Shown here: positions 1-5,858 of the stretch, piece by piece
How positions within the stretch are numbered: the first letter of the stretch is position 1
Layout of the letters: every line of letters starts with the position of its first letter
Origin: Erythrobacter sp.
Lineage (GTDB): Bacteria > Pseudomonadota > Alphaproteobacteria > Sphingomonadales > Sphingomonadaceae
Direction: 5' to 3'
DNA length: 22,002 bases
Assembly: GCA_002695185.1 (NCBI GenBank)
Contig: NZOF01000090.1
Span: 1-22,002, forward strand
Notes under the pieces: model-generated
The model's input: only the letters and a program-made list of their open reading frames with translations
Databases searched by the model: none
Told to the model about the DNA's origin: nothing
Program-made: the position numbers and the translations under genes

Positions 1-1341
1 GAACACGGTCTGTATCAGTTCCGCTTCGGTCGTCTCGAGCGTCTTGCCGACGACGAAGCCCTGGATCATCTCGGTGACCTCTGCGCCGACCATATGCGCG
101 CCGAGCAGTTCGCCGGTCCTGGCATCGAACACGGTCTTCACGAAGCCTTCCGCCTCGCCCAGCGCGATGGCCTTGCCATTGCCGATGAAGGGGAAGGTGC
201 CCGCCTTCACTTCGTAACCCGCTTCCTTGGCCTTGGTCTCGGTCAGGCCGACGCTGGCGATCTGCGGGTGGCAGTAGGTACAGCCGGGGATGGTGTTGCG
301 GTCGAGCGGGTGCGGATGCAGGTCCTTCTTGCCCAGTTCCTGCGCGATCGCTTCGGCGCAGGTGACGCCTTCATGGCTCGCCTTGTGCGCCAGCCACGGG
401 CCGGGCGTGCAGTCGCCGATGGCCCACAATCCCTTGGACTTGGTGCGGCCATAGGGATCGATCTGGATGAAGCCGCGGTCCATTTCGACCAGCTTTTCGA
501 GGCCGACATTCTCGGTGTTGGGGACAATCCCGATGGCCACGATGCAATGGCTGAACTCGGTCTCGGTGACCTTGCCGTCCTTGGCCTTGATCTTGGCCTT
601 CACGCCCTTGCCGTCGAGTTTGATATCCTCGACCCCGGCGCCGGTCATGATCGTCATGCCCTGCTTGGTCAGGCTCTTCTCGAGGAAGGCGGACACGTCC
701 TTGTCTTCCACCGGCACGATCCGGTCGAGCATCTCGACCACGGTCACGTCGACGCCCATGTCGTTGTAGAAGCTCGCGAATTCGATCCCGATCGCGCCGC
801 TGCCGATGACCAACAGCTTCTTCGGCATTTCCTTGGGCGTCATGGCGTGGCGATAGGTCCACACGCGTTCGCCGTCCGCCTTGGCAAACGGCAGGTCGCG
901 CGCGCGCGCGCCGGTGGCGACGATCACGTGCTTGGCGGTGAGCTTTTCCTCGCCCTTCTCGCCTTTGACGGTCAGGCTGGTCGGGCCGGTCAGCATGCCC
1001 TCGCCCATGTGGACCGTGATCTTGTTCTTCTTCATCAGATGCGTGACGCCCTGATTGAGCTGCTTGGCGACGCCGCGGCTGCGCTTCACCACCGCTTCCA
1101 GATCGGCTTCGATCGCGCCCGCGATCTTGAGGCCGTAATCCTTGGCGTGCTGGGCATAGTGGAGGATCTCGGCCGAACGCAGCAGCGCCTTGGTCGGGAT
1201 GCAGCCCCAGTTGAGGCAGATGCCGCCGAGCAGTTCGCGTTCGACGATGGCGGTCTTGAGGCCCAGCTGCGCGCAGCGGATCGCCGCGACATAGCCGCCG
1301 GGGCCCGAACCGAGAACGATGACGTCGTAATTTTCAGACAT
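1..1341 (-). CDS. lpdA: Dihydrolipoyl dehydrogenase (E3), C-terminus beyond window
   Basis: FAD-dependent dihydrolipoyl dehydrogenase, the E3 subunit that reoxidises dihydrolipoamide on E2 and passes electrons to NAD+ in the cytoplasmic 2-oxoacid dehydrogenase complexes. The first 447 codons are visible. They begin MSENYDVIVLGSGPGGY, an N-terminal FAD-binding Rossmann motif, followed by the redox disulfide motif GGICLNWGCIPTK with Cys42 and Cys47. A second Rossmann motif for NAD, KLLVIGSGAIGIEFASFY, and the AIGDCTPGPWLAHKA segment of the FAD domain follow. The C-terminal His-Glu dyad region lies off the left edge, so the truncation is only the window boundary. The start at 1341 has an AAGGAAA ribosome-binding site about 11 bases upstream. 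Proximity to pdhC suggests E3 for pyruvate dehydrogenase, although it may be shared with other complexes. Identity is secure. Confidence 0.97.
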   Translation of the reverse strand, partial: MSENYDVIVLGSGPGGYVAAIRCAQLGLKTAIVERELLGGICLNWGCIPTKALLRSAEILHYAQHAKDYGLKIAGAIEADLEAVVKRSRGVAKQLNQGVTHLMKKNKITVHMGEGMLTGPTSLTVKGEKGEEKLTAKHVIVATGARARDLPFAKADGERVWTYRHAMTPKEMPKKLLVIGSGAIGIEFASFYNDMGVDVTVVEMLDRIVPVEDKDVSAFLEKSLTKQGMTIMTGAGVEDIKLDGKGVKAKIKAKDGKVTETEFSHCIVAIGIVPNTENVGLEKLVEMDRGFIQIDPYGRTKSKGLWAIGDCTPGPWLAHKASHEGVTCAEAIAQELGKKDLHPHPLDRNTIPGCTYCHPQIASVGLTETKAKEAGYEVKAGTFPFIGNGKAIALGEAEGFVKTVFDARTGELLGAHMVGAEVTEMIQGFVVGKTLETTEAELIQTVF

Positions 1342-1392
1342 GATTCGCCAGATTTCCTTGTTCAGATTTTACGCTGAAACACAGCTCAAGTT

Positions 1393-1410
1393 GACACAGT
1401 TGACAGTGTC
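1393..1410. promoter_or_regulatory. Candidate operator/promoter element upstream of lpdA
   Basis: An imperfect 18-bp dyad, GACACAGTTGACAGTGTC, has 7 of 9 positions matching between half-sites. Read on the minus strand it overlaps two tandem copies of TGTCAACT spaced nine bases apart. It lies 52-69 bases upstream of the lpdA start and just beyond the terminator-like hairpin of the preceding thioesterase gene. That is where an independent lpdA promoter would be expected. The binding protein is unknown, and the regulatory role is inferred from symmetry and position. Confidence 0.35.
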
Positions 1411-1415
1411 CTGAT

Positions 1416-1445
1416 GATAAAACTCTCCGGCCCGAAAACGCCGGA
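1416..1445 (-). terminator. Intrinsic terminator after thioesterase gene
   Basis: On the minus strand a 6-bp stem TCCGGC/GCCGGA encloses an 8-nt loop and is followed within a few bases by TTTTAT. It sits about 80 bases downstream of the thioesterase stop and before the lpdA promoter region. The rest of the 182-base gap between the two genes holds no ORF that I can support. The stem is short, so confidence is moderate. Confidence 0.55.
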
Positions 1446-1523
1446 ATTGCACGCTTTTCGAGGCAGGGTGAAGCGGATGACATTTTCGCAAGCTAGCATC
1501 GGCTGGGCCTTGTAGGACAGCGC

Positions 1524-1931
1524 TCATGCATCATTCTCGGGCACGGGGTTTGCCGCCTCCGCCGCCATGCGGACGGGGCGCGGCTTGTCCTCATCGTCGA
1601 GCAGGACGAATTTGAACGTGCCTTGCGCCACCTTGGTCTCTGCCGTGCCATTGCGGGTCCGGGCAATCGCTTCTGCCTCGACCGTGAGCGAGGTGTTGCC
1701 CGTGGCCGTGATCTCGCAATAGACAGACAGCTCGTCACCCACCTGCATCGCGCCGGGGAAAGCGAAATCACTGGCCGAAACCACCACCGCCTTGCCCTCG
1801 CCCTCGCGGCTTGCAAGCGAACCGGCGCCGAGCGCCATCTGGCTCATCAGCCACCCGCCGAAGACCCCGCCATAGGGATTGAGATCGGTGGGCATTGCCG
1901 TGACACGGATGAGGGGGGAGCGGTTAGTCAT
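1524..1931 (-). CDS. Hotdog-fold acyl-CoA thioesterase, YciA-like, atypical active site
   Basis: A 135-residue single hotdog domain related to YciA-type acyl-CoA thioesterases, which hydrolyse acyl-CoA to free acid and CoA in the cytoplasm. The family signature AMPTDLNPYGGVFGGWLMSQ spans residues 12-31, followed by the hotdog strands ending GTFKFVLLDDEDKPRPV. Length fits the family (YciA is about 132 aa). The start at 1931 was chosen because similarity begins at MTNRSPLIRV and the ATG overlaps the upstream membrane-protein stop by 8 bases (ATGACTAA), which suggests translational coupling. In YciA the residue after SQM is the catalytic Asp. Here it is Ala33 (SQMALGAG). Activity or chemistry may therefore differ, or this is a variant subfamily. 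The first ~101 bp are duplicated upstream at 2356-2456. Family assignment is strong, substrate unknown. Confidence 0.85.
   Translation of the reverse strand: MTNRSPLIRVTAMPTDLNPYGGVFGGWLMSQMALGAGSLASREGEGKAVVVSASDFAFPGAMQVGDELSVYCEITATGNTSLTVEAEAIARTRNGTAETKVAQGTFKFVLLDDEDKPRPVRMAAEAANPVPENDA
1831..1931 (-). repeat. Direct repeat copy A (functional thioesterase 5' end)
   Basis: The first ~101 bp of the intact thioesterase gene. It aligns without gaps to 2356-2456 with 86 identical positions of 101 by hand count. Similarity begins exactly at the ATG and does not extend upstream of it. Together the two copies bracket the low-G+C membrane protein gene. Confidence 0.9.
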
Positions 1932-2379
1932 TCGTAAGCCTACCATCATTCTCATGCAGCCAGTGCCAAACAGGAGCAGCTACAAATCCAGCAATTGCGC
2001 CCACCAACGCCCAAGTCTTAAGCCCAGCCAATATTAGCAATGAGTTGCCCTGCCAAAAAACCGTGCTCAGAAGCATTCCTCCGAATGCACCGAATACAGT
2101 TCCGACGACGGTTACAATCCCGATTTTTCCGGCCCAATCACGACGCTTCAAGAACCAGAGCGTCGGAAGCCCAATAACCAAGCCGCCAATGATCGCGAGG
2201 ATGAAGCTGATCGCTCCTATCGCTAGAAAAGCTTCGATGGAGAAACGTTCTACTGTGAAAAGTGAAGCCACCGAATAAAACGCAGGAATGGCTAGAGCGA
2301 CCGCCAAGGCAGTCAAGATAAACCGGCCTATTTCGACCAACGAAGTCAAACCACCAGCTCCATCTGGCTCATCAGCCAT
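1924..2379 (-). CDS. Four-TM membrane protein of unknown family, low G+C insert
   Basis: I do not recognise a family. From the ATG at 2379 the product is 151 residues with four predicted membrane segments at about residues 19-41, 50-77, 85-109 and 114-141 and a short basic loop LKRRDWAGK between segments 2 and 3. The C-terminus is short and polar (HENDGRLTND). The start is uncertain. The ATG at 2379 lies inside the thioesterase-derived repeat, so the first ten residues (MADEPDGAGG) would be a frame-shifted reading of thioesterase DNA. A TTG at 2349, preceded by GGAG eight bases upstream and overlapping the TGA of the remnant, is an attractive alternative giving 141 residues. G+C is 42-50% in three 60-base lines I counted, against 62% in one line of the thioesterase gene. 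This suggests acquisition. The stop overlaps the thioesterase start. Confidence 0.7.
   Translation of the reverse strand: MADEPDGAGGLTSLVEIGRFILTALAVALAIPAFYSVASLFTVERFSIEAFLAIGAISFILAIIGGLVIGLPTLWFLKRRDWAGKIGIVTVVGTVFGAFGGMLLSTVFWQGNSLLILAGLKTWALVGAIAGFVAAPVWHWLHENDGRLTND
2346..2367 (-). repeat. Junction segment matching the 3' tip of pdhC, copy 1
   Basis: On the minus strand the end of the thioesterase remnant reads ATGGAGCTGGTGGTTTGA, encoding MELVV-stop. The end of pdhC reads ATGGGGCTGGTGGTTTAA, encoding MGLVV-stop. Over 22 bases the two sites match at 19 positions, including an exact 11-mer. The intact thioesterase copy diverges from the remnant exactly here, so this is the fusion point. 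Confidence 0.65.
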
Positions 2380-2456
2380 CTGCCGAACACCCCGCCACAG
2401 GGGTTGAGATCGGTCGGCATCGCCATGACGCGGAGGAGAGGGGAGCGGATATCCAT
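2356..2456 (-). repeat. Direct repeat copy B (thioesterase remnant)
   Basis: The second copy of the ~101-bp thioesterase 5' segment, in the same orientation as 1831-1931. The 15 mismatches are scattered and include synonymous and missense changes, so the duplication is either old or was imported from a related strain rather than created recently. Confidence 0.9.
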
Positions 2457-2459
2457 CGA

Positions 2460-2939
2460 TCAGCCTGCAATCGTTTCGAGGAAGCGTTTTTCGACCCAGC
2501 CCGAGCGGCACGGACCAGTGTAATTCTCTTCGGTCGCTGCCGGGCCGGCGGTGCCGCAGTCGGCCGCTGTCTGATCTTCACCGGGATAGACGATCCCGCT
2601 CATCCCGTTTTCGCTGGTGCAGATCTGCACGCCCTGGCCAGCTGCAAGAATATCGCGCGATTTGGTCGATGTGCTGGGCGCGTCATGCACATAGGGCTTG
2701 TCTTCGCCTTCGGCATCATACTCGGCGACTTCGGCAAAGGTGCTGCAGGCGTCGAAATCGGGTCCGTCGCCGCCGATACGGATCGGCTTGGGGATCGGAC
2801 CGTCATAGGCTGCTGGGGCCGGCGCAACAGTCTCGGCGGGCGCGGCAACCGGGGCGGTGTCAGCCGGGGCATTGTCTTCCTGAGGCTGCGAACAGGCCGC
2901 GAGCATGCACAGAGCAATCGTCGGAAAGGCGTATTTCAC
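2460..2939 (-). CDS. SH3-like lipoprotein, hypothetical
   Basis: Predicted 159-residue lipoprotein. The start is a GTG at 2939, chosen because it has CGGAG eight bases upstream and is followed directly by a lipoprotein signal, KYAFPTIALCMLAAC, with lipidated Cys16. A longer frame to 3017 adds a non-signal-like leader. After a Pro/Ala-rich linker (about residues 20-50) the C-terminal part contains ILAAGQGVQICTSENGMSGI, then GPCRSGWVEKRFLETIAG. That pattern resembles small bacterial SH3-type domains in secreted sphingomonad proteins and has conserved cysteines that could pair. The likely location is a membrane-anchored periplasmic or outer-membrane protein, and its binding target is unknown. 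A small hairpin (arms 2992-2997 and 3003-3008) lies upstream. The domain call is from pattern memory only. Confidence 0.75.
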   Translation of the reverse strand: MKYAFPTIALCMLAACSQPQEDNAPADTAPVAAPAETVAPAPAAYDGPIPKPIRIGGDGPDFDACSTFAEVAEYDAEGEDKPYVHDAPSTSTKSRDILAAGQGVQICTSENGMSGIVYPGEDQTAADCGTAGPAATEENYTGPCRSGWVEKRFLETIAG

Positions 2940-3024
2940 TGCATAAACTCCGAGTTCGGCGAGCGGGATATGGCGTCTCGATGATCGGCAAGAACCGGGA
3001 GGCGGTTCGGCTCGCAAGGCCGCA

Positions 3025-3561
3025 TCAGCCCTCCCTGCGCAGGACCAAGGTTATTCCGTCGAACCAGTTTACCGTAACCTTACCGTCCGGATCCTGCGCG
3101 AACGCTGGTGAGCCGGAAACGGCGGGGCCGAAAGTTTCTCCGTCAGCGCACCGCAGCGAGAAACCGCCTTGCGCCTCGGGATTGCGGATGGGGTCGGCGC
3201 AAGTGGCGTCGAAGCTGTAACCTTTCAGCGGGCCGGAAATCGCATCGCCCTGCCAGCTTACGCTGGACGGGGTGACGGAAAGGGAAAGGCCGCGGGCCGC
3301 TTCCAGCTCGGCATCGCCGAGGGCAGTGACGCCGTTCGGCCGTGTGAGGCGTGTCTCGACCACCTTCCAGGTTCCGTTAGCAAGCGGGCCTTCGGGCATG
3401 GCGGGCTGCTCGGTATCGGCGGGAGCGCCGGGTTCACCCGCGGCAGTCTCCGTCACTTCGCCGGCGTTGGCGGATTCGGTTTCAGTGGGCGCTTCGGCAG
3501 GCTCGGAACAGGCTGCCAGCGCCAAGACGGAAAGGCTGAGCGCAAGTGCGGTTTTCATCAT
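3025..3561 (-). CDS. Hypothetical lipoprotein
   Basis: A 178-residue predicted lipoprotein. The signal MMKTALALSLSVLALAAC has a LAAC lipobox with Cys18, followed by a Glu/Thr/Ala-rich linker to about residue 60. The remaining ~115 residues begin GTWKVVETRLTRPNG and look beta-rich, ending VTVNWFDGITLVLRREG. Two cysteines (in ATCAD and LRCAD) could form a disulfide. The W-K-V-V opening is reminiscent of small lipocalin or META-like lipoprotein domains, but I cannot assign a family. The start at 3561 has AGGGAA about eight bases upstream, and the next Met (3558) is equally possible. It lies 54 bases after the upstream hypothetical and 85 bases before the SH3-like lipoprotein, so it may be cotranscribed. 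Confidence 0.75.
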   Translation of the reverse strand: MMKTALALSLSVLALAACSEPAEAPTETESANAGEVTETAAGEPGAPADTEQPAMPEGPLANGTWKVVETRLTRPNGVTALGDAELEAARGLSLSVTPSSVSWQGDAISGPLKGYSFDATCADPIRNPEAQGGFSLRCADGETFGPAVSGSPAFAQDPDGKVTVNWFDGITLVLRREG

Positions 3562-3615
3562 CGCCGTATTCCCTTCGGTGTTTCAAACGATATGACATGG
3601 GTGCGAAGTCGGAAA

Positions 3616-3927
3616 TCAAGCATCGAGGCCGTCCTTCGGGTACGCTTGGAAAGTGCCGTAAGCGACTTTATTCCCGTCCGTGAGCTGACTGTTCAGAAGA
3701 TCGAGTTCGTCTTTCGGTGTATCCGTATCCGCAAGATCGATGAACATGACGTCCTCGACATCGAGAAGCTGGTAACGGTCTTCTATCAGTGCTTCCGACG
3801 CTTTCTCTCGGAATTCGGCCTCCGATTCACAATCGACAACCACGTTGACGAATGCGCCATACATACCGGAACCATGGAGCTCCGAACCCGGCTTGGCTCT
3901 CACCTCATAGCAGCCAATCCAAGCCAT
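3616..3927 (-). CDS. Small acidic hypothetical protein
   Basis: I do not recognise this 103-residue protein. It starts MAWIGCYEVRAKPGSELHGS, is rich in Asp and Glu, has no signal peptide or membrane segment, and looks like a small soluble alpha/beta domain. It begins four bases after the pdhC stop (TAA-GTAA-ATG) and probably depends on pdhC transcription. Two 60-base lines inside it count to 50-52% G+C, lower than the surrounding housekeeping genes and similar to the membrane-protein insert at 1924-2379. It may be a recent arrival at the 3' end of pdhC. The coding call rests on the intact frame, the adjacent position and sensible composition. Confidence 0.65.
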   Translation of the reverse strand: MAWIGCYEVRAKPGSELHGSGMYGAFVNVVVDCESEAEFREKASEALIEDRYQLLDVEDVMFIDLADTDTPKDELDLLNSQLTDGNKVAYGTFQAYPKDGLDA

Positions 3928-3931
3928 TTAC

Positions 3932-3953
3932 TTAAACCACCAGCCCCATCGGG
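3932..3953 (-). repeat. pdhC 3' tip, junction segment copy 2
   Basis: The last codons of pdhC (minus strand ATGGGGCTGGTGGTTTAA and four bases before) match 2346-2367 at 19 of 22 positions. Both copies sit immediately upstream of a low-G+C hypothetical gene. Here the sequence is part of a normal E2 C-terminus, so this is the likely parental copy. Confidence 0.6.
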
Positions 3954-5272
3954 TTTTCACAAAGCTGCTTGAACGCTTCCATCAGCTGGGCACCGTCCGC
4001 GCCGTCGATGGCGCGGTGGTCGAAGCTGCCGGTGGCGCTCATCACGGTGGCGACACCCAGCGCGCCGTCGATCACCCAGGGGCGCTGTTCGCCCGCGCCG
4101 ACCGCCAGGATCATCGCTTGCGGCGGGTTGATCACGGCGTCGAACTGCTTCGTGCCGAACATGCCGAGGTTGGAGAGCGAGGCGGTGCCGCCCTGAAATT
4201 CGTGCGGCTGCAGCTTGCCGTCCTTGGCCTTGCCGGCCAGTTCCTTCATCTCGGTGCTGATCTGGGCGAGGCCCTTCTTACCAGCATCGCGGATGATCGG
4301 CGTGATCAGGCCCGAAGGCGCGGCCACGGCCACCGACACATCCTCGCGGGTGTACTGGAACAGCTCGTCGCCCTGGAAACTCACATTGCAGGCGGGCACG
4401 CGCTGGAGCGCGCGGGCCAGCGCCTTGATCAGCAGATCGTTGACCGACAGCTTCACGCCATCCGCCTCGAGGCTCTTGTTGAGTTCGCCGCGCAGCTTGA
4501 GCAGCGCATCCAGGCGCACGTCCACGGTGAGGTAGATGTGCGGGATGGTCTGCTTCGCCTCGGTGAGGCGCTTGGCGATGACCTTGCGGACGTTGTTGAG
4601 CTTGGTCGCTTCGTAAGGCGCATCGAGATCGCCGCCTTGCGAAGCATGCTTCTGCGCACTGGGAGCGGGCGCGGCGCTGTCCTTGGCGGGTACTGCCGCG
4701 CCGGGTTTGGCGTTTTCGACGTCCGCCTTCACGATCCGGCCATTGGGGCCAGAGCCGGTAACGGTCGAAAGATCGATACCTTTCTGCTCTGCAATGCGGC
4801 GCGCGAGCGGCGAGGCCTTGATGCGCGTGCCATCATTATCCGTAGGTGCCGCAGGAGCGGAGCCAGTGGAAGCAGGAGCAGGCGCCGATTTTTCGGTCCG
4901 CTTTTCTTCCTGCTCGACCTTTTCCTCGCGCTGTTGCTTTTCGGCTTCGACCTTGCTGTCGCCGGAATCGGAAGAGGTCTTGTCGCTATCGCCGGAGGGC
5001 GCGGCCTTGGCGGCTTCCTCGACATCTTCGCCTTCTTCGGCGAGTATGGCGATGACCGTGCCGACCTTTACGCCTTCGGTGCCTTCTTCGACCTGGATCG
5101 AGGCGAGCGTGCCTTCGTCCACGGCTTCGAATTCCATCGTCGCCTTGTCGGTTTCGATTTCCGCCATGATATCGCCGGCGGAAATGGTGTCACCCGGCTT
5201 CACCAGCCATTTGGCGAGGGTTCCCTCCTCCATGGTGGGCGACAGGGCGGGCATCTTGATCGGCGTGGGCAT
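3932..5272 (-). CDS. pdhC: Pyruvate dehydrogenase E2, dihydrolipoamide acetyltransferase
   Basis: E2 core of the pyruvate dehydrogenase complex, moving acetyl groups from E1 to CoA through a swinging lipoyl arm. The 446-residue product has one lipoyl domain at residues 1-80 with the lipoyl-lysine motif ETDKA (Lys43), an acidic and then Ala/Pro-rich linker, a peripheral subunit-binding domain at about 150-185 ([16 protein letters not shown]), and the catalytic domain from about 220 to the end. The active-site motif HRAIDGADG contains His419 and Asp423. The start at 5272 gives the canonical [17 protein letters not shown]. An in-frame extension to 5341 adds a non-homologous leader and was rejected. 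lpdA follows about 2.6 kb downstream on the same strand, separated by accessory genes. PDH type is favoured over SucB by the N-terminus. Confidence 0.95.
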   Translation of the reverse strand: MPTPIKMPALSPTMEEGTLAKWLVKPGDTISAGDIMAEIETDKATMEFEAVDEGTLASIQVEEGTEGVKVGTVIAILAEEGEDVEEAAKAAPSGDSDKTSSDSGDSKVEAEKQQREEKVEQEEKRTEKSAPAPASTGSAPAAPTDNDGTRIKASPLARRIAEQKGIDLSTVTGSGPNGRIVKADVENAKPGAAVPAKDSAAPAPSAQKHASQGGDLDAPYEATKLNNVRKVIAKRLTEAKQTIPHIYLTVDVRLDALLKLRGELNKSLEADGVKLSVNDLLIKALARALQRVPACNVSFQGDELFQYTREDVSVAVAAPSGLITPIIRDAGKKGLAQISTEMKELAGKAKDGKLQPHEFQGGTASLSNLGMFGTKQFDAVINPPQAMILAVGAGEQRPWVIDGALGVATVMSATGSFDHRAIDGADGAQLMEAFKQLCENPMGLVV

Positions 5273-5336
5273 TGGTGACGTTACGTCCTCGCTGGGTAAT
5301 GTGTTGGGGTGGTCTCTGGCCAATTTGCGCCTCCCC

Positions 5337-5351
5337 CGCAAGGTCCTTGCG
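5337..5351. promoter_or_regulatory. Palindrome in the pdhC / stress-protein divergent promoter region
   Basis: CGCAAGGTCCTTGCG is a perfect 7-bp inverted repeat around one central base. It lies in the 129-base gap between the divergent pdhC (start 5272) and universal stress protein (start 5402) genes. A second small dyad, GACGTTACGTC (5277-5287), lies directly before the pdhC start. Either could be an operator. I recognise no specific regulator and saw no convincing -35/-10 pair. Confidence 0.35.
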
Positions 5352-5401
5352 TAGAATACGAATTAGCTTGTAACCGGCATCCACAACAGGGAGCCGGACC
5401 C

Positions 5402-5854
5402 ATGCGTATTTATCTCGTCGTCATGGACGAAACCGAAGAAGCCAAGCAGGCGCTGCGGTTTGCATCATTGCGAGCCATGAAGACCGGCGGATCGGTGCAT
5501 ATCCTCGCACTGGTACCGCAGCAGACGTTCAATGCCTTTGGCGGGGTGCAGGCCACGATCGAACAGGAAGCGCGCGAACGCGCCGAGGTCATGGCGAACA
5601 ACGCCGCGGGAAATATTTTCGGGGAAATGGGTAAGCGCCCCGTGATCGCGGTGCGGCCGGGGGCGCCTGCCGATGTGATCTCGAAATATCTCGAGGATAA
5701 TGGCGAAGTCGCCGCGCTGGTGCTGGGCACTGCCGCAGAGAGCGGCAACGATCCGCTGGTGGCGCATTTCGCCGCCCGCGCGGCCAACCTGCCCTGCCCG
5801 CTCTATCTGGTGCCGGGCAATCTTTCGAAGGAAAGGCTGGACGAGCTCGCGTAA
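5402..5854 (+). CDS. Universal stress protein family protein
   Basis: A 150-residue single UspA-type alpha/beta domain. It opens with the strand MRIYLVVMDETEEAKQALRF, continues with GSVHILALVP and PVIAVRPGAPADVISKYLED, and closes with AALVLGTA and PCPLYLVPG. The usual ATP-binding signature G-x2-G-x9-G-[ST] is not recognisable after the VLGTA strand, where the sequence is AESGNDPLVAHFAARA. It probably belongs to the class that does not bind ATP in the standard way. The start at 5402 has AGGGAG about eight bases upstream. The role is probably stress-related, but the client or ligand is unknown. It is divergent from pdhC and convergent with the peroxiredoxin-like gene, with only four bases between stops. 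Confidence 0.85.
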   Translation: MRIYLVVMDETEEAKQALRFASLRAMKTGGSVHILALVPQQTFNAFGGVQATIEQEARERAEVMANNAAGNIFGEMGKRPVIAVRPGAPADVISKYLEDNGEVAALVLGTAAESGNDPLVAHFAARAANLPCPLYLVPGNLSKERLDELA

Positions 5855-5858
5855 GCAC

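Larger units (their letters stand above)
2346..2456 (-). pseudogene. Truncated 5' remnant of a thioesterase gene (36 codons)
   Basis: An open frame from the ATG at 2456 to the TGA at 2346 encodes 36 residues, MDIRSPLLRVMAMPTDLNPC followed by GGVFGRWLMSQMELVV. It aligns residue for residue with the N-terminus of the intact thioesterase up to SQM and then stops. The remaining hotdog domain is absent, so it cannot be an active enzyme. Its ATG is three bases after the upstream lipoprotein stop, and its TGA overlaps a possible TTG start of the membrane protein. It may now serve only as a translated leader. A coupling role is possible but unproven. Confidence 0.75.

Noticed and set aside
94..1377. 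Long plus-strand open frame (427 codons) over lpdA
   Set aside because: It is antisense to an unambiguous lpdA. High G+C at third positions keeps the opposite frame open, and the product shows no recognisable domain.
1342..1523. Small gene or RNA in the lpdA-thioesterase gap
   Set aside because: Only a terminator-like hairpin and a dyad are seen; no start with a ribosome-binding site leads to a convincing frame.
1831..2456. IS element or integron cassette at the duplicated thioesterase segment
   Set aside because: No transposase, integrase, terminal inverted repeats or attC-like site is visible; the repeats are coding sequence of a host gene.
1924..2511. Full 195-codon frame of the membrane gene starting at 2511
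   Set aside because: Its first 44 codons read the lipoprotein 3' end and the thioesterase remnant in the wrong frame.
4016..5278. 420-codon plus-strand frame over pdhC
   Set aside because: It mirrors the E2 gene in antisense; Arg/Gly/Asp-rich translation without motifs.
5273..5341. 23-codon extension of PdhC
   Set aside because: The lipoyl domain normally starts at [12 protein letters not shown]; the extension has no similarity to E2 proteins.
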